64,000 bases of DNA from Cardiobacteriaceae bacterium (GTDB taxonomy: Bacteria > Pseudomonadota > Gammaproteobacteria > Cardiobacteriales > Cardiobacteriaceae), in assembly GCA_030525785.1 (NCBI GenBank), contig JAUNEA010000003.1, positions 158,314 to 222,313 on the forward strand, in the 5' to 3' direction. A model generated the notes under the pieces. The model saw nothing but the letters and a program-made list of their open reading frames with translations. It had not been told where the DNA came from and ran no database searches. This document shows positions 41,780-50,843 of this stretch, one piece after another (position 1 is the first letter of the stretch; every line of letters starts with the position of its first letter). The position numbers and the translations under genes are program-made.

Positions 41780-42523
41780 ATGAAAATTGATGTTATCAGC
41801 CTATTTCCAGAACTGGTGCAACATTGGTTCAGTCAAGGGGTTGTAGGACGAGCCATCAAACAACATTCCCACACTCATATCTTCTACCACAATCCTCGCC
41901 ATTTCAGCGATGATAAGCATGGGCGTTGTGATGATAGACCCTTCGGCGGTGGCTCAGGTATGTTGATGGAATACACGCCTCTCTCGCGCATTGCCGAACA
42001 ACTCAATCAACAACCCGAACGCCCTTTCCATATCTACCTCAGCCCACAAGGTATTCCTTTTCATCACAATATCGCCAAAGCGCTTTCTGAAAAACCTCGA
42101 TTGGCTTTATGGTGTGGGCGTTATGAAGGCGTCGATCAGCGTTTTATTGATCAACATATTGATTTAGAACTCTCTTTGGGCGATTTTGTACTCTCAGGTG
42201 GCGAAATCGCAGCAGCGGTGGTGATTGATAGCACTTTACGCCTGCTCGATGGCGTTTTAGGCAATGAAAACTCCGCCAAAGAAGATTCCTTCCACAATCA
42301 ATTGCTGGATTGTCCGCACTATACACGCCCTGAAGTTGTTGATACAATGCGCGTCCCCGATGTTTTGCTGAGTGGTCATCATGGCAATATCGCTCGATGG
42401 CGGCTCAAACAATCACTTGGGCAAACATTTTTACGGCGACCCGATATTTTTACAAAGCTGCACCTGAGCAGCGCACAAACGGCGCTATTAAATGAATTTT
42501 TACAGGAAATAAACCATGAGTAA
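41780..42523 (+). CDS. trmD: tRNA (guanine37-N1)-methyltransferase
   Basis: 247 residues of the SPOUT knot class. [11 protein letters not shown] at the start, [25 protein letters not shown] and [12 protein letters not shown] mark the AdoMet knot. It methylates G37 to prevent frameshifting. Its stop overlaps rplS by 8 bp. Confidence 0.96.
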   Translation: MKIDVISLFPELVQHWFSQGVVGRAIKQHSHTHIFYHNPRHFSDDKHGRCDDRPFGGGSGMLMEYTPLSRIAEQLNQQPERPFHIYLSPQGIPFHHNIAKALSEKPRLALWCGRYEGVDQRFIDQHIDLELSLGDFVLSGGEIAAAVVIDSTLRLLDGVLGNENSAKEDSFHNQLLDCPHYTRPEVVDTMRVPDVLLSGHHGNIARWRLKQSLGQTFLRRPDIFTKLHLSSAQTALLNEFLQEINHE

Positions 42524-42872
42524 AATTATTGAAAGAATCGAAAAAGAGCAATTCCGCACCGATTTACCTGAATTCAATCCAGGTGATACTGTTGTGGTTC
42601 AAGTAAAAGTTATCGAAGGTAACAAAGAACGCTTACAGGCTTTTGAAGGCGTTGTTATTGCTAAACGCAATCGTGGCATTGGCTCTTCTTTCACTGTTCG
42701 CAAAATGTCTCACGGTGAAGGTGTTGAGCGTGTTTTCCAAACCCACAGCCCTATCATCGCTTCTATCACTGTGAAACGCTTAGGTAGCGTTCGTCGTGCT
42801 AAACTCTACTACTTGCGTGGCTTAGAAGGTAAAGCTGCTCGTATCAAAGAAAAATTGGTCAGCAAAAAATAA
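42516..42872 (+). CDS. rplS: 50S ribosomal protein L19
   Basis: 118 residues with the L19 pattern ([51 protein letters not shown]). Last gene of the rpsP operon, overlapping trmD. It has no palindrome. No clear terminator follows, so transcription may continue into the cysQ-like gene 13 bp later. Confidence 0.97.
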   Translation: MSKIIERIEKEQFRTDLPEFNPGDTVVVQVKVIEGNKERLQAFEGVVIAKRNRGIGSSFTVRKMSHGEGVERVFQTHSPIIASITVKRLGSVRRAKLYYLRGLEGKAARIKEKLVSKK

Positions 42873-42885
42873 TGGCTTAGGCTTT

Positions 42886-43725
42886 ATGCTCGTAAACCAT
42901 TTACCGCATAAAATCCCAGCATTGGTGGCGCTTAGTCGAGAGACAAGCGCCATTATTTTATCGTTCTATCAACAAAGCGCTTTAAGCATTGTTACCAAAT
43001 CCAACGATACGCCCCTCACTCAAGCTGATTTAGCTGCCCACCAACATCTGCATCAAAACCTCCCTCACATCATCAATGCCCCTGTTATCAGCGAAGAAGA
43101 CGAAAACAAAGCGCTTTGCCCATCGCTTTATTGGCTGATTGACCCCATTGACGGCACCCAAGCTTTCATCGAACAATCAGGCGAGTTCTGCATCTGTATT
43201 GCTCTCATCTATGAACATCGCCCTATCTTGAGCCTCATTTATGCTCCCATCTCAGGGAAATATTGGTACGCTATACAAGGTCACGGAAGCTTTGTCGCCG
43301 ATAACTATCAACCTCCTAAACGCCTACAATGTCGACCACAAAAAGCTCCTCTCACCATCACCGCCGCCGCCCATAAACTCTCAAAACGCATGCACACTCT
43401 AAGCGCTTTACTCTATGGCGAACCTTTCCACCATATCCCTCAAAAAAGCGCTTTGAAATTCTGCCAAATCGCTGAAGCCCATGCTGATTTATACCTAAAA
43501 CCAACCAACCGCAGCTCAGAATGGGATATCGCCGCTGGTGATTTACTGCTGCAAGAAGCTGGCGGTGGATTGCTCTGGATTGACCCACAAAGCGCTTCAC
43601 TCTCCAAACCTCTCTATGGTCTAAACACCCATTTCACAAATCCTCCCTTCATCGCCTTTGGCTCTGCCTTCTCCTCATCACAACTCCAACAACTCGCCCA
43701 CAAAATCCTTGAACTCGCCCAATGA
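42886..43725 (+). CDS. cysQ: CysQ-like 3'(2'),5'-bisphosphate nucleotidase
   Basis: 279-residue enzyme of the inositol monophosphatase superfamily. Metal-binding motifs are SEEDE (acidic), WLIDPIDGTQ (Asp-x-Ile-Asp-Gly-Thr) and the late SSEWDIAAGDLLLQEAGG. The best fit is CysQ, which clears adenosine 3',5'-bisphosphate from sulfate assimilation; a generic inositol-phosphatase role cannot be excluded. Six palindromes fall in 840 bp, among the densest in the window. It follows rplS closely. Confidence 0.82.
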   Translation: MLVNHLPHKIPALVALSRETSAIILSFYQQSALSIVTKSNDTPLTQADLAAHQHLHQNLPHIINAPVISEEDENKALCPSLYWLIDPIDGTQAFIEQSGEFCICIALIYEHRPILSLIYAPISGKYWYAIQGHGSFVADNYQPPKRLQCRPQKAPLTITAAAHKLSKRMHTLSALLYGEPFHHIPQKSALKFCQIAEAHADLYLKPTNRSSEWDIAAGDLLLQEAGGGLLWIDPQSASLSKPLYGLNTHFTNPPFIAFGSAFSSSQLQQLAHKILELAQ

Positions 43726-43755
43726 TTAAAGCGCTTTGAAAAGGCGTCAGGGGTT

Positions 43756-43940
43756 AAGGTTTTTCTGGGGCTCCGCCCCACGCCCCGCAAGGGGACTTCG
43801 TCCCCTTGACCCCAATGTAAGCTTTAAAACAGAAAACCCCCATTTAAGGGGGTTTTCTGTTTTATAAATTTAGACTGGGGTTCAGGGGTTGAAAACCCCT
43901 GATGGGGGTTTGGGGGTGAAACCCCCAAGTAAACGTCAAA
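43756..43940 (+). repeat. Multi-hairpin convergent-gene element, copy C
   Basis: About 185 bp of successive hairpins between convergent cysQ and cstA. The central part of about 70 bp appears identical to copy B in inverted orientation; outer parts vary by compensated stem changes (for example GGGGACTTCGTCCCC here, GGGGTGGAACACCCC in A and B). AAGCGCTT copies lie 3 bp after the cysQ stop (43728) and across the cstA stop (43956). Confidence 0.85.
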
Positions 43941-43964
43941 CCCCTGATGCTTTTTCAAAGCGCT

Positions 43965-45470
43965 TTAGTCATCGGTAGTTTCAGGATTAACAGGTTTCAG
44001 GAGTTTGAGGAACAACAACAAGAACGTTCCCGAAACAAGAGCTCCGATGATAAATGAGGCTGTCCAGCTTAAGCCAAAGCCCATTTGTGCATTAAAGGAT
44101 AAGAACATAATGGTGACTTGCGTCATCAGCAAAGCAGGAATGGTGCAAATCCAATGCAGTTTACGGTGGGTATAGAGGTACGCGCCAGCAACCCAAAGCA
44201 TAACGGTTGCCGTTGTTTGGTTTGCCCAGTTAAAGTAGCGCCACAATACGCCAAAATCCACTGTTGTCAGCCAGCCACCGATTAAGAACAAAGGAACCGT
44301 AATCATCAATCGATTTTGAAGGCTACGTTGACTGAATTTGAAGAACTCTGCGATTTGCAAACGAGCTGCGCGGAAAGCCGTATCGCCTGAGGTAATCGGC
44401 AACACTACCACGCCAAGAACAGCCAAAATCCCACCAAAGGTTCCCAACATACTCACTGCTGCATCAAAGACAACTTTAGATGGCGTACCTGCCTTAATTG
44501 CTGCTTGAAGCGCTTGGACATCATCATAAAAACTCAAACCAACCATACACCAAATCAACGCAATCACGCCTTCGGTAATCATCGCGCCATAAAAGACAAA
44601 ACGCCCCTCGCGTTCATTGGCTGCGCAACGAGCCATCATTGGGGTTTGGGTAGCATGGAAACCTGATAATGCACCACAGCTGATGGTCAAGAAAATCATT
44701 GGCCAAATAGGAAGATTAGGGTTAGGCTGGAAATTTTTGAAGAAATCAGAAAAACTTACGCCATTTTCCAAGCCCACCGTGCGGAACAAGGGAATGCCCT
44801 CAAACAACAAGCCAAACATCATGCCTGCCGTCATAAACATCAACAACGCGCCAAACAAAGGATAGATACGGCCAATGATTTTATCAATCGGCAATAAGGT
44901 TGCAACAATGTAGTAGACAAAAATAATCACAACCCAAATTTGCACCAAACCATCATGGGTTGGGTTGCCTTTTTGTGTGATTTCACCTGTACGACCCAAA
45001 ACTTGTTCCGTGATTTGCGTGAGCAAGCCAGCAGGAGAAGTTACAAACACAGCACCCACTAATACCAACAACAACAATGCCAAAATATTAATGAAATGCT
45101 TGGCTGGCTGACCCAAATAACGCCCTGCCATATGCGGAATTGATGCACCACCATTTCGAATAGAAATCATGCCACAAAAATAATCATGTACGGCGCCTGC
45201 AAAAATACAACCCACCACAATCCAAAGCATCGCCACAGGGCCATACAGTGCACCCAAAATAGGGCCAAAAATAGGGCCTGTTCCTGCAATATTCAGGAGC
45301 TGAATGAGCCACAATTTCCACTTCGGCATGGTCATAAAATCCACGCCATCAGCTTGGGTTAAAGCAGGGGTTTGTCGCTCAGGGCGAATCCCAAAAACGC
45401 GCTCTATAAACGCGCCATAAATAAAGTAGCCTGCAATCAGCAAAGCCACACAAAACAAAAACAATGACAT
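43965..45470 (-). CDS. cstA: CstA-family carbon starvation/pyruvate transporter
   Basis: 501-residue inner-membrane protein with many helices. LNIAGTGPIFGPILGALYGP, GMISIRNGGASIPH and ALSGFHATQTPMMARC are family hallmarks. CstA/BtsT-type proteins import pyruvate or peptides when carbon is scarce. This is the short form (E. coli CstA is about 700 residues), as in many host-associated bacteria. I chose the ATG at 45470, with AGAAGGA upstream; an in-frame ATG at 45503 has none. The usual ybdD partner is not found. Confidence 0.87.
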   Translation of the reverse strand: MSLFLFCVALLIAGYFIYGAFIERVFGIRPERQTPALTQADGVDFMTMPKWKLWLIQLLNIAGTGPIFGPILGALYGPVAMLWIVVGCIFAGAVHDYFCGMISIRNGGASIPHMAGRYLGQPAKHFINILALLLLVLVGAVFVTSPAGLLTQITEQVLGRTGEITQKGNPTHDGLVQIWVVIIFVYYIVATLLPIDKIIGRIYPLFGALLMFMTAGMMFGLLFEGIPLFRTVGLENGVSFSDFFKNFQPNPNLPIWPMIFLTISCGALSGFHATQTPMMARCAANEREGRFVFYGAMITEGVIALIWCMVGLSFYDDVQALQAAIKAGTPSKVVFDAAVSMLGTFGGILAVLGVVVLPITSGDTAFRAARLQIAEFFKFSQRSLQNRLMITVPLFLIGGWLTTVDFGVLWRYFNWANQTTATVMLWVAGAYLYTHRKLHWICTIPALLMTQVTIMFLSFNAQMGFGLSWTASFIIGALVSGTFLLLFLKLLKPVNPETTDD

Positions 45471-45706
45471 AAATGAATCCTTCTTGGGTAAATTCTTAGG
45501 CAATTTGGCTTATCATCGCCAAAGCAAATGCTTAGCACAAAGCGCTTTGACAAAGTGGGCGGATTGTAACCTTACATTCTTTTCATTTTCAAGCCAAAGG
45601 ACTCAAAGAGTTCTCTATATGCCAGCTACCATCTTATCGCCATCTCGTTTACCATACCCTCAAAGCGCTTTGCTTAACCTCTTTCTATGATTCAGGAGAT
45701 ATAACC

Positions 45707-45856
45707 ATGTCTTACTTATGCGATACACTCCGCCGTTTATGGCAGCAATATGTTGAATGGACAGACCGATATTTTGCAGGCGGTCAAAGTTGTCGGCGTT
45801 GTGTGCCACAAGTGGATACACAAGAGCCTCCTACTTCCGAAACGAAAGCTCCCTAA
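45707..45856 (+). CDS. Small 49-residue Cys-containing protein
   Basis: A strong AGGAG site lies 8-12 bases before the ATG. The product begins [18 protein letters not shown], then has a C-x2-C pair (SCRRC), and ends in a Glu/Pro/Thr-rich tail. It lies in the gap between divergent cstA and cpdB, 46 bp before cpdB, and could be co-transcribed with it. It does not match YbdD, the small partner of CstA. I do not recognise it; the ribosome site and amphipathic start support a real gene. Confidence 0.5.
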   Translation: MSYLCDTLRRLWQQYVEWTDRYFAGGQSCRRCVPQVDTQEPPTSETKAP

Positions 45857-45902
45857 CCCAAAGCGCTTTGCCTCTTTTTTCTACTCTAAAAGGAATATTC
45901 TT

Positions 45903-47885
45903 ATGATAAATAGACGAAAACTTATCCAATTGGGCGCAGGCAGCCTCATTGCATTGAGCGCCAGCCCTTCTGTGTGGGCGAATAAAAAAGCCAGCACACA
46001 GCTCCGCATTCTCGCTACCACTGATATTCATAGCTTCCTCACCGACTTCGATTACTACAAAGACGCACCCACCGATAAATTCGGTTTTGCCCGCACCGCG
46101 TCTTTGATTGAACAAGCACGAAAAGAAGTGAAAAACAGTGTATTGGTTGATAATGGTGACCTCATTCAAGGTAACCCCATCGCAGACTACCAAGTTGGCA
46201 AAGGGCAACATGAAGGTAAACCAGAACCTTCTATCTCAGCCTTGAATCTTCTGAAATATGACGTTGGCACATTAGGTAACCATGAGTTCAATTATGGCTT
46301 GGATTATTTAGACAGCGTCATCAAGCAAGCCAACTTCCCCATTATCAACAGCAATATCGTCAAAGCAGGTAGCGAAGAACCACGATACACCCCCTACTTC
46401 ATTCAAGAAAAAAGCATCATCAACGCACAAGGCAAAGAACAAACGCTGAAAATTGGCTACTTTGGCGTTGTGCCACCACAAGTGATGATTTGGGACAAAG
46501 CGCATTTAGAAGGCAAAGTTGAAGCTCGTGATATTGTCAAAACAGCACAACATTACGCCAAATTGCTGAAAGAAAAAGGCGCAGATTTGGTCATTGCTCT
46601 TGCCCATACAGGCCCTTCTGATGCCCCTTATCAAGAAGGCGCTGAAAATGCTGCTTTCTATCTTGCTGATATTCAAGACATTGATGCGGTTATTTTCGGA
46701 CATGCACACCGCCTGTTCCCCAATAAAGAATTTGAAAAATCTCCCCACGTTGATTTGAAAAATGGCACCGTTAAAGGCAAGCCTGAAGCAATGGCTGGCT
46801 ATTGGGGTAACCATTTGAGCGTGATTGATTTGGAACTGGTGCAAGATAAAAAAGGAAAATTCCACGTCAGCGCAGGCAAAGCGGAAATTCGCCCTATTTA
46901 TGATGCGGAGAAAAAAGCCTCTACCGTTCCTGCCCACGCCGAATTAAGCGCTTTATTGACTGAAGTACACGAAGCCACGCGAACATTCGTCAATCAACCC
47001 ATTGGGCAAGCTAACGATAATATGTACAGCTATCTCTCTTTGATTCAAGATGACCCAACGGTGCAAATTGTGAACCAAGCCCAAAAAGCTTATGTGGAAA
47101 ATGTCGTCAAAGGCTTACCAGAATTGGCAGGCATTCCTATTGTCAGCGTTGCCGCTCCCTTCAAAGCTGGCGGACGAAAAAATGATCCCACAGGTTATAC
47201 AGAAGTGGATAAAGGTCAGCTAACCTTCCGTAACGCTGCTGATTTGTATCTCTACCCTAATACGCTGGTGGTGGTGAAAGTTACAGGCGAACAGTTGCAA
47301 GAATGGCTCGAATGCTCTGCTGGCATGTTCAACCAAATTGACCCCAATAAATCAGAACCTCAAGCTCTGCTCAATTGGGAAAGCTTCCGTACTTACAATT
47401 TTGACGTGATGGACGGGGTAAAATACGAAATCGATGTTACTCAACCTGCACGCTATGATGGCGAGTTAAATTTGGTAAACCCTGAAGCCAAGCGCATTGT
47501 TAATCTCACATTTGAAGGCAAACCTATTGACCCCAAAGCGCTTTTCTTAATTGCCACCAACAATTATCGTGCCTACAGTGGCAAATTCCCTGGCACAGGC
47601 GATGCTCATATTGTGTTTGCAGCGCCTGATGAAAATCGCCAAATTCTTGCCAACTTCATTGCCAGCCAAAGTAAAGAACTTGGCGAAATCAGCCCTGCTG
47701 CTGATGGCAACTGGCGTTTAGCACACATCAACAGCCAAAGCGCTTTGGATATTCGTATGGAGACCTCGCCCAGCGATAAAGCTAAAGCATTTATTGCGGA
47801 AAAAGCCCAATATCCAATGGAATTTGTGGAATTAGATGCGGTGGGTTTTGCCGTTTATCGTGTCGATTTACGCCCACAAGCCTAA
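45903..47885 (+). CDS. cpdB: 2',3'-cyclic-nucleotide 2'-phosphodiesterase/3'-nucleotidase
   Basis: 660-residue periplasmic nucleotide scavenger. A twin-arginine-like leader ([11 protein letters not shown], residues 3-13) suggests Tat export, unusual because E. coli CpdB uses Sec. The metallophosphatase core has [39 protein letters not shown] and FGHAHRLFP; the C-terminal nucleotidase domain follows. I chose the ATG at 45903, with AAAGGAA upstream; a longer in-frame ORF from 45750 overlaps the small gene above in another frame. Confidence 0.93.
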   Translation: MINRRKLIQLGAGSLIALSASPSVWANKKASTQLRILATTDIHSFLTDFDYYKDAPTDKFGFARTASLIEQARKEVKNSVLVDNGDLIQGNPIADYQVGKGQHEGKPEPSISALNLLKYDVGTLGNHEFNYGLDYLDSVIKQANFPIINSNIVKAGSEEPRYTPYFIQEKSIINAQGKEQTLKIGYFGVVPPQVMIWDKAHLEGKVEARDIVKTAQHYAKLLKEKGADLVIALAHTGPSDAPYQEGAENAAFYLADIQDIDAVIFGHAHRLFPNKEFEKSPHVDLKNGTVKGKPEAMAGYWGNHLSVIDLELVQDKKGKFHVSAGKAEIRPIYDAEKKASTVPAHAELSALLTEVHEATRTFVNQPIGQANDNMYSYLSLIQDDPTVQIVNQAQKAYVENVVKGLPELAGIPIVSVAAPFKAGGRKNDPTGYTEVDKGQLTFRNAADLYLYPNTLVVVKVTGEQLQEWLECSAGMFNQIDPNKSEPQALLNWESFRTYNFDVMDGVKYEIDVTQPARYDGELNLVNPEAKRIVNLTFEGKPIDPKALFLIATNNYRAYSGKFPGTGDAHIVFAAPDENRQILANFIASQSKELGEISPAADGNWRLAHINSQSALDIRMETSPSDKAKAFIAEKAQYPMEFVELDAVGFAVYRVDLRPQA

Positions 47886-47924
47886 CATTCTAGGATTTTG
47901 AAAGCTCTTTAAAATACGCCACCC

Positions 47925-47972
47925 AAAGCCCCATGTTCTCTCAAAGCGCTTTGCTTGAACATGGGGCTTTTT
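47925..47972. terminator. Bidirectional terminator with palindrome in the loop
   Basis: A perfect 14-bp stem (AAAGCCCCATGTTC/GAACATGGGGCTTT) between convergent cpdB and the tannase remnant, with a T-run. Its loop is essentially one CAAAGCGCTTTG copy (47942-47953), which can form its own smaller hairpin. Confidence 0.85.
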
Positions 47973-47985
47973 CAGTTATTCTTCA

Positions 47986-49132
47986 TTAACGTACGCACTC
48001 CTCTATCCAAGTAAACAAAGCCTCTAAATCATAATCTCCCGCATGACCTTTCTCCCACGCCAACACATAATCGCTATCCTTACCTTCTTGTTTGAGTTTA
48101 GCGTGCAACATGGCGCTGATGGCAAGCGAGGTGTCGCTGTCTTTACTGCCTACACGAATACGGTAATGGCTTGTCGGAGAGTTCTCTATAAAATTCATAG
48201 GATTCATGAGATTAACGACCTCCTCCTCTGCCATCAATACCTTATCCGCTTGAGACTGTGCTTGGGCGAACGCCGTAAAATGGCGCTTGGGCTGCGTTTC
48301 ATTGCCAAAAAGCTCGTTTTCACCACTAGACAAATCCAACGCATCAAAAGCTGGCGGACGCTTTAAGCGCTTTGTCGCATGGGCATATCGCTCAAAATCG
48401 ACCGCCACCACACGCCCATCTTCAACCCTCAACCAATCATGCCCACTTAAATCCTCGCCACGCTCCAAAGCGCTTTGGGCTGAGGCGCGTAAAAAATCCG
48501 TGACATAGGTTTTAAAGCTTCCCTCGCCATGCTCATCAAGCAACAGTGGTTGCTGCTTATCATCGCGCAATTGCCAATGGTTCAACATAGCAGGAAACTG
48601 CTGGCTTAATGTTTGCGCCAAAGCGCTTTGTTCATCACTTAGCGTTCCTGAGACTTTCTTCCGCTCTACGCCATAATCCAGCATCGAAACCTCAATGGCT
48701 TCATAATCACGAACATCTGAAAATTGCCACTCATAAGCCGCATCAGCCTGTTCCAACACCGTAATCGGACAATAGCTTGAAACTGCAAAGATTTTATCTG
48801 ATGCAGGCGCTGACCCCAAAGCGCTTAGGTAGGGTTCATAGCGTGCATCATCGCCACTGGCTCCCAAAAGCATAGACAACGCGCCGCCGCCTTCAAATCC
48901 ACAATCGCAGCTGGGGCTTTGCCTGTGGATTGAGTTCTCCCTCGCGCCCCTGCACTCACCACCACATAGCCACGCAACAAAGCGCTTTGCCATCTGCTTC
49001 AATTGTTCTAAGCTCATAAGGCTGAGTACTCAAATCAAAATGCAGAGGGTGTGATGTGTCTTGCCCATAGGCAATACCCACAAGGCTTAAGCCCATGATG
49101 GCATTTTTAAGAGAAGAGCTAAAAGCAAGCAT
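47986..49132 (-). pseudogene. Tannase/feruloyl-esterase-type gene, broken by two deletions
   Basis: Three frames each hold part of one subtype-B tannase. The N-terminal piece (ATG at 49132, GAGGA upstream) has a signal-like leader and ends at EADGKAL. A second frame reads QSALLRGYVVVSAGARGR and GKAPAAIVDLKAA (about 48990-48882). A third runs from GGALSMLLGASG to the end (ISAMLHAKLKQEG). The first junction lies exactly on CAAAGCGCTTTG (about 48978-48989), read K-A-L before it and Q-S-A-L after it. The second falls in a GGCGGC run and removes the G-x-S-x-G nucleophile. No active enzyme is expected. Confidence 0.8.
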
Positions 49133-49330
49133 GATTCCTCCTTTAAAGGTAAAAAGAGATTTATAGTGAGAATGATGGCTGAAATACCAAGATTTCAATA
49201 CTTTAACTTTTCATGCTTTGATTTTTTTCAATCTCATCTTTTCTAACGGCAGAATAATGGCTTAATTCCTCAAAGCGCTTTGATTCGATGGGGAAGGATT
49301 TTCAGCCTATTTTGGTTCGTTTAATTCGGA

Positions 49331-49359
49331 TTTATTTAAAAATAGCCGTTCTATATAAT
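49331..49359 (+). promoter_or_regulatory. Possible promoter of the ccm operon
   Basis: TTTATT and TATAAT separated by 17 bp, about 50 bp upstream of ccmC. The -10 is perfect and the -35 weak. A palindrome lies upstream at about 49270. Confidence 0.5.
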
Positions 49360-49411
49360 GGCGCGTATTTCACCTTTACGATTCATCACCTAATCATCAC
49401 AAGGATTTTTC

Positions 49412-50167
49412 ATGAAGCAACTTTGGCAGCGCATACACCTGTGGGGCTTAAAAAACAGCGCCCCTGAAGCCTTTGAACGCCTAAGCCAACGGCTGCTTTT
49501 GTGGATAAAGCCACTGGCATGGTTGTGTTTGGTGGTGGCGTGTGTGTGGGGGCTTTTGTTCACACCAATGGATTCTCTGCAAAAAAATTCCTTCCGCATC
49601 ATCTATATCCATGTTCCCAGCGCTGCGACTTCGCTCTCCATTTATGTGATGATAGCAATGGCCTCGCTGGTGTATTTTGTATGGAATGTCAAAATTGCGG
49701 CTATTTTCGCTCGTGCTGCTGCACCTTACGGCGCATTGATGACTGCACTCGCCCTCATCACAGGCGCAATCTGGGGAAAACCCACTTGGGGAACCTACTG
49801 GACATGGGACGCAAGATTAACCTCCCAACTCGTTCTCCTCTTCCTCTATCTCGCCTATATGCTCCTACAATCTAGCCTCGATGACCGTGCCTACGCTGAT
49901 AAACTTGCTTCCATTTTGGCAGTTGTGGGAGTAGTCAATATCCCCATTATTCATTATTCGGTGGTGTGGTGGAATTCCCTTCATCAAGGAGCAACTTTAT
50001 TCAAATTGGATAAACCCTCCATTGCCCCCGAAATGCTCTATCCCTTATTAATTGCTTTACTGGCTTTTTATTTATTGTTTTTTACTTTTGTGTTGCAGCA
50101 AATGAAAAATCTTATGTTGCAACAAAGAATCCAACGCTATTTAGAAAACGAATCTTCGGCAATGTGA
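49412..50167 (+). CDS. ccmC: Haem exporter subunit CcmC
   Basis: 251 residues with six membrane helices and the Trp-rich haem-handling motif WGTYWTWDARLTS between conserved histidines (YIHVPSA and IHYSVVWWNSLHQ). It loads haem on CcmE during cytochrome c maturation (system I). First gene of a nine-gene cluster. Confidence 0.95.
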   Translation: MKQLWQRIHLWGLKNSAPEAFERLSQRLLLWIKPLAWLCLVVACVWGLLFTPMDSLQKNSFRIIYIHVPSAATSLSIYVMIAMASLVYFVWNVKIAAIFARAAAPYGALMTALALITGAIWGKPTWGTYWTWDARLTSQLVLLFLYLAYMLLQSSLDDRAYADKLASILAVVGVVNIPIIHYSVVWWNSLHQGATLFKLDKPSIAPEMLYPLLIALLAFYLLFFTFVLQQMKNLMLQQRIQRYLENESSAM

Positions 50168-50175
50168 GACGATTT

Positions 50176-50388
50176 ATGTATTTTTCCTCTATCTCTGAAC
50201 TCCTTAACATGGGAGGGCATGGTATTTTTGTTTGGGCATCTTATGCCATCACGCTTTTCAGCATCATCAGCATCATGGCATGGACAAAATGGCAACACCG
50301 CAAACTCAAAGCGCTTTTACAAGAACTCCAATCTTCCACCCAAAGCGCTTTGCCCCCATCTTCCACCTCTCTTGAGAGCCAACCATGA
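50176..50388 (+). CDS. ccmD: Haem exporter subunit CcmD
   Basis: 70-residue single-span protein. The typical start is SSISELLNMGGHGIFVWASYA, followed by a basic cytoplasmic tail. It helps release holo-CcmE. I chose the ATG at 50176; a GTG at 50164 overlapping the ccmC stop is the alternative. The C-terminal tail is short and variable, and its distal part is partly built by a palindrome (QSALPPSS). Confidence 0.85.
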   Translation: MYFSSISELLNMGGHGIFVWASYAITLFSIISIMAWTKWQHRKLKALLQELQSSTQSALPPSSTSLESQP

Positions 50389-50843
50389 AACCTGTTCGTA
50401 AAAAACGTTTACAACTCATCAGCCTTATTTTTTTCGGCTTTGCCAGCGCGGTCGCCTTGTTGCTTTATGCCATGCAAAGTGAAATGAACCACTACTACTC
50501 GCTGGAAACCATTGCCGCCAAGCAAGTGCCTGTGGAGCAAAAAGGGATACGCGTGGGTGGTATGGTTGAGGTGGGAAGCTTACAGCGAGAAGGCGATACG
50601 CTAAACGTTCATTTCCGCATCACCGATTTCAAACACGATAGCTTAACCATTCATTACACAGGTATACTCCCTGATTTATTCAAAGAAAATCAAGGAGTTA
50701 TTGCTCGTGGCTATTTGGGTGCTGATGGGCATTTCTACGCTGACCAAATCCTTGCCAAGCACGATGAAAACTACATGCCTCCCGAACTCCAAAATGATTT
50801 AAAAAACAGCCCTCATTCCTATCAATCTCCCTCGAAATCATGA
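50385..50843 (+). CDS. ccmE: Haem chaperone CcmE
   Basis: 152 residues: an N-terminal membrane anchor, an OB-fold periplasmic domain and the covalent haem ligand His126 in AKHDENYMP. It carries haem from CcmC to CcmF. Overlaps ccmD and ccmF by 4 bp each. Confidence 0.95.
   Translation: MKPVRKKRLQLISLIFFGFASAVALLLYAMQSEMNHYYSLETIAAKQVPVEQKGIRVGGMVEVGSLQREGDTLNVHFRITDFKHDSLTIHYTGILPDLFKENQGVIARGYLGADGHFYADQILAKHDENYMPPELQNDLKNSPHSYQSPSKS

Noticed and set aside
45707..45856. YbdD/DUF466 partner of CstA
   Set aside because: It lies on the opposite strand from cstA and lacks the family's H-x-x-x-H-P and terminal Cys-Cys pattern.
45750..45902. Longer N-terminus for CpdB
   Set aside because: It would bury the signal peptide 51 residues inside the protein and overlap a better-supported small gene.
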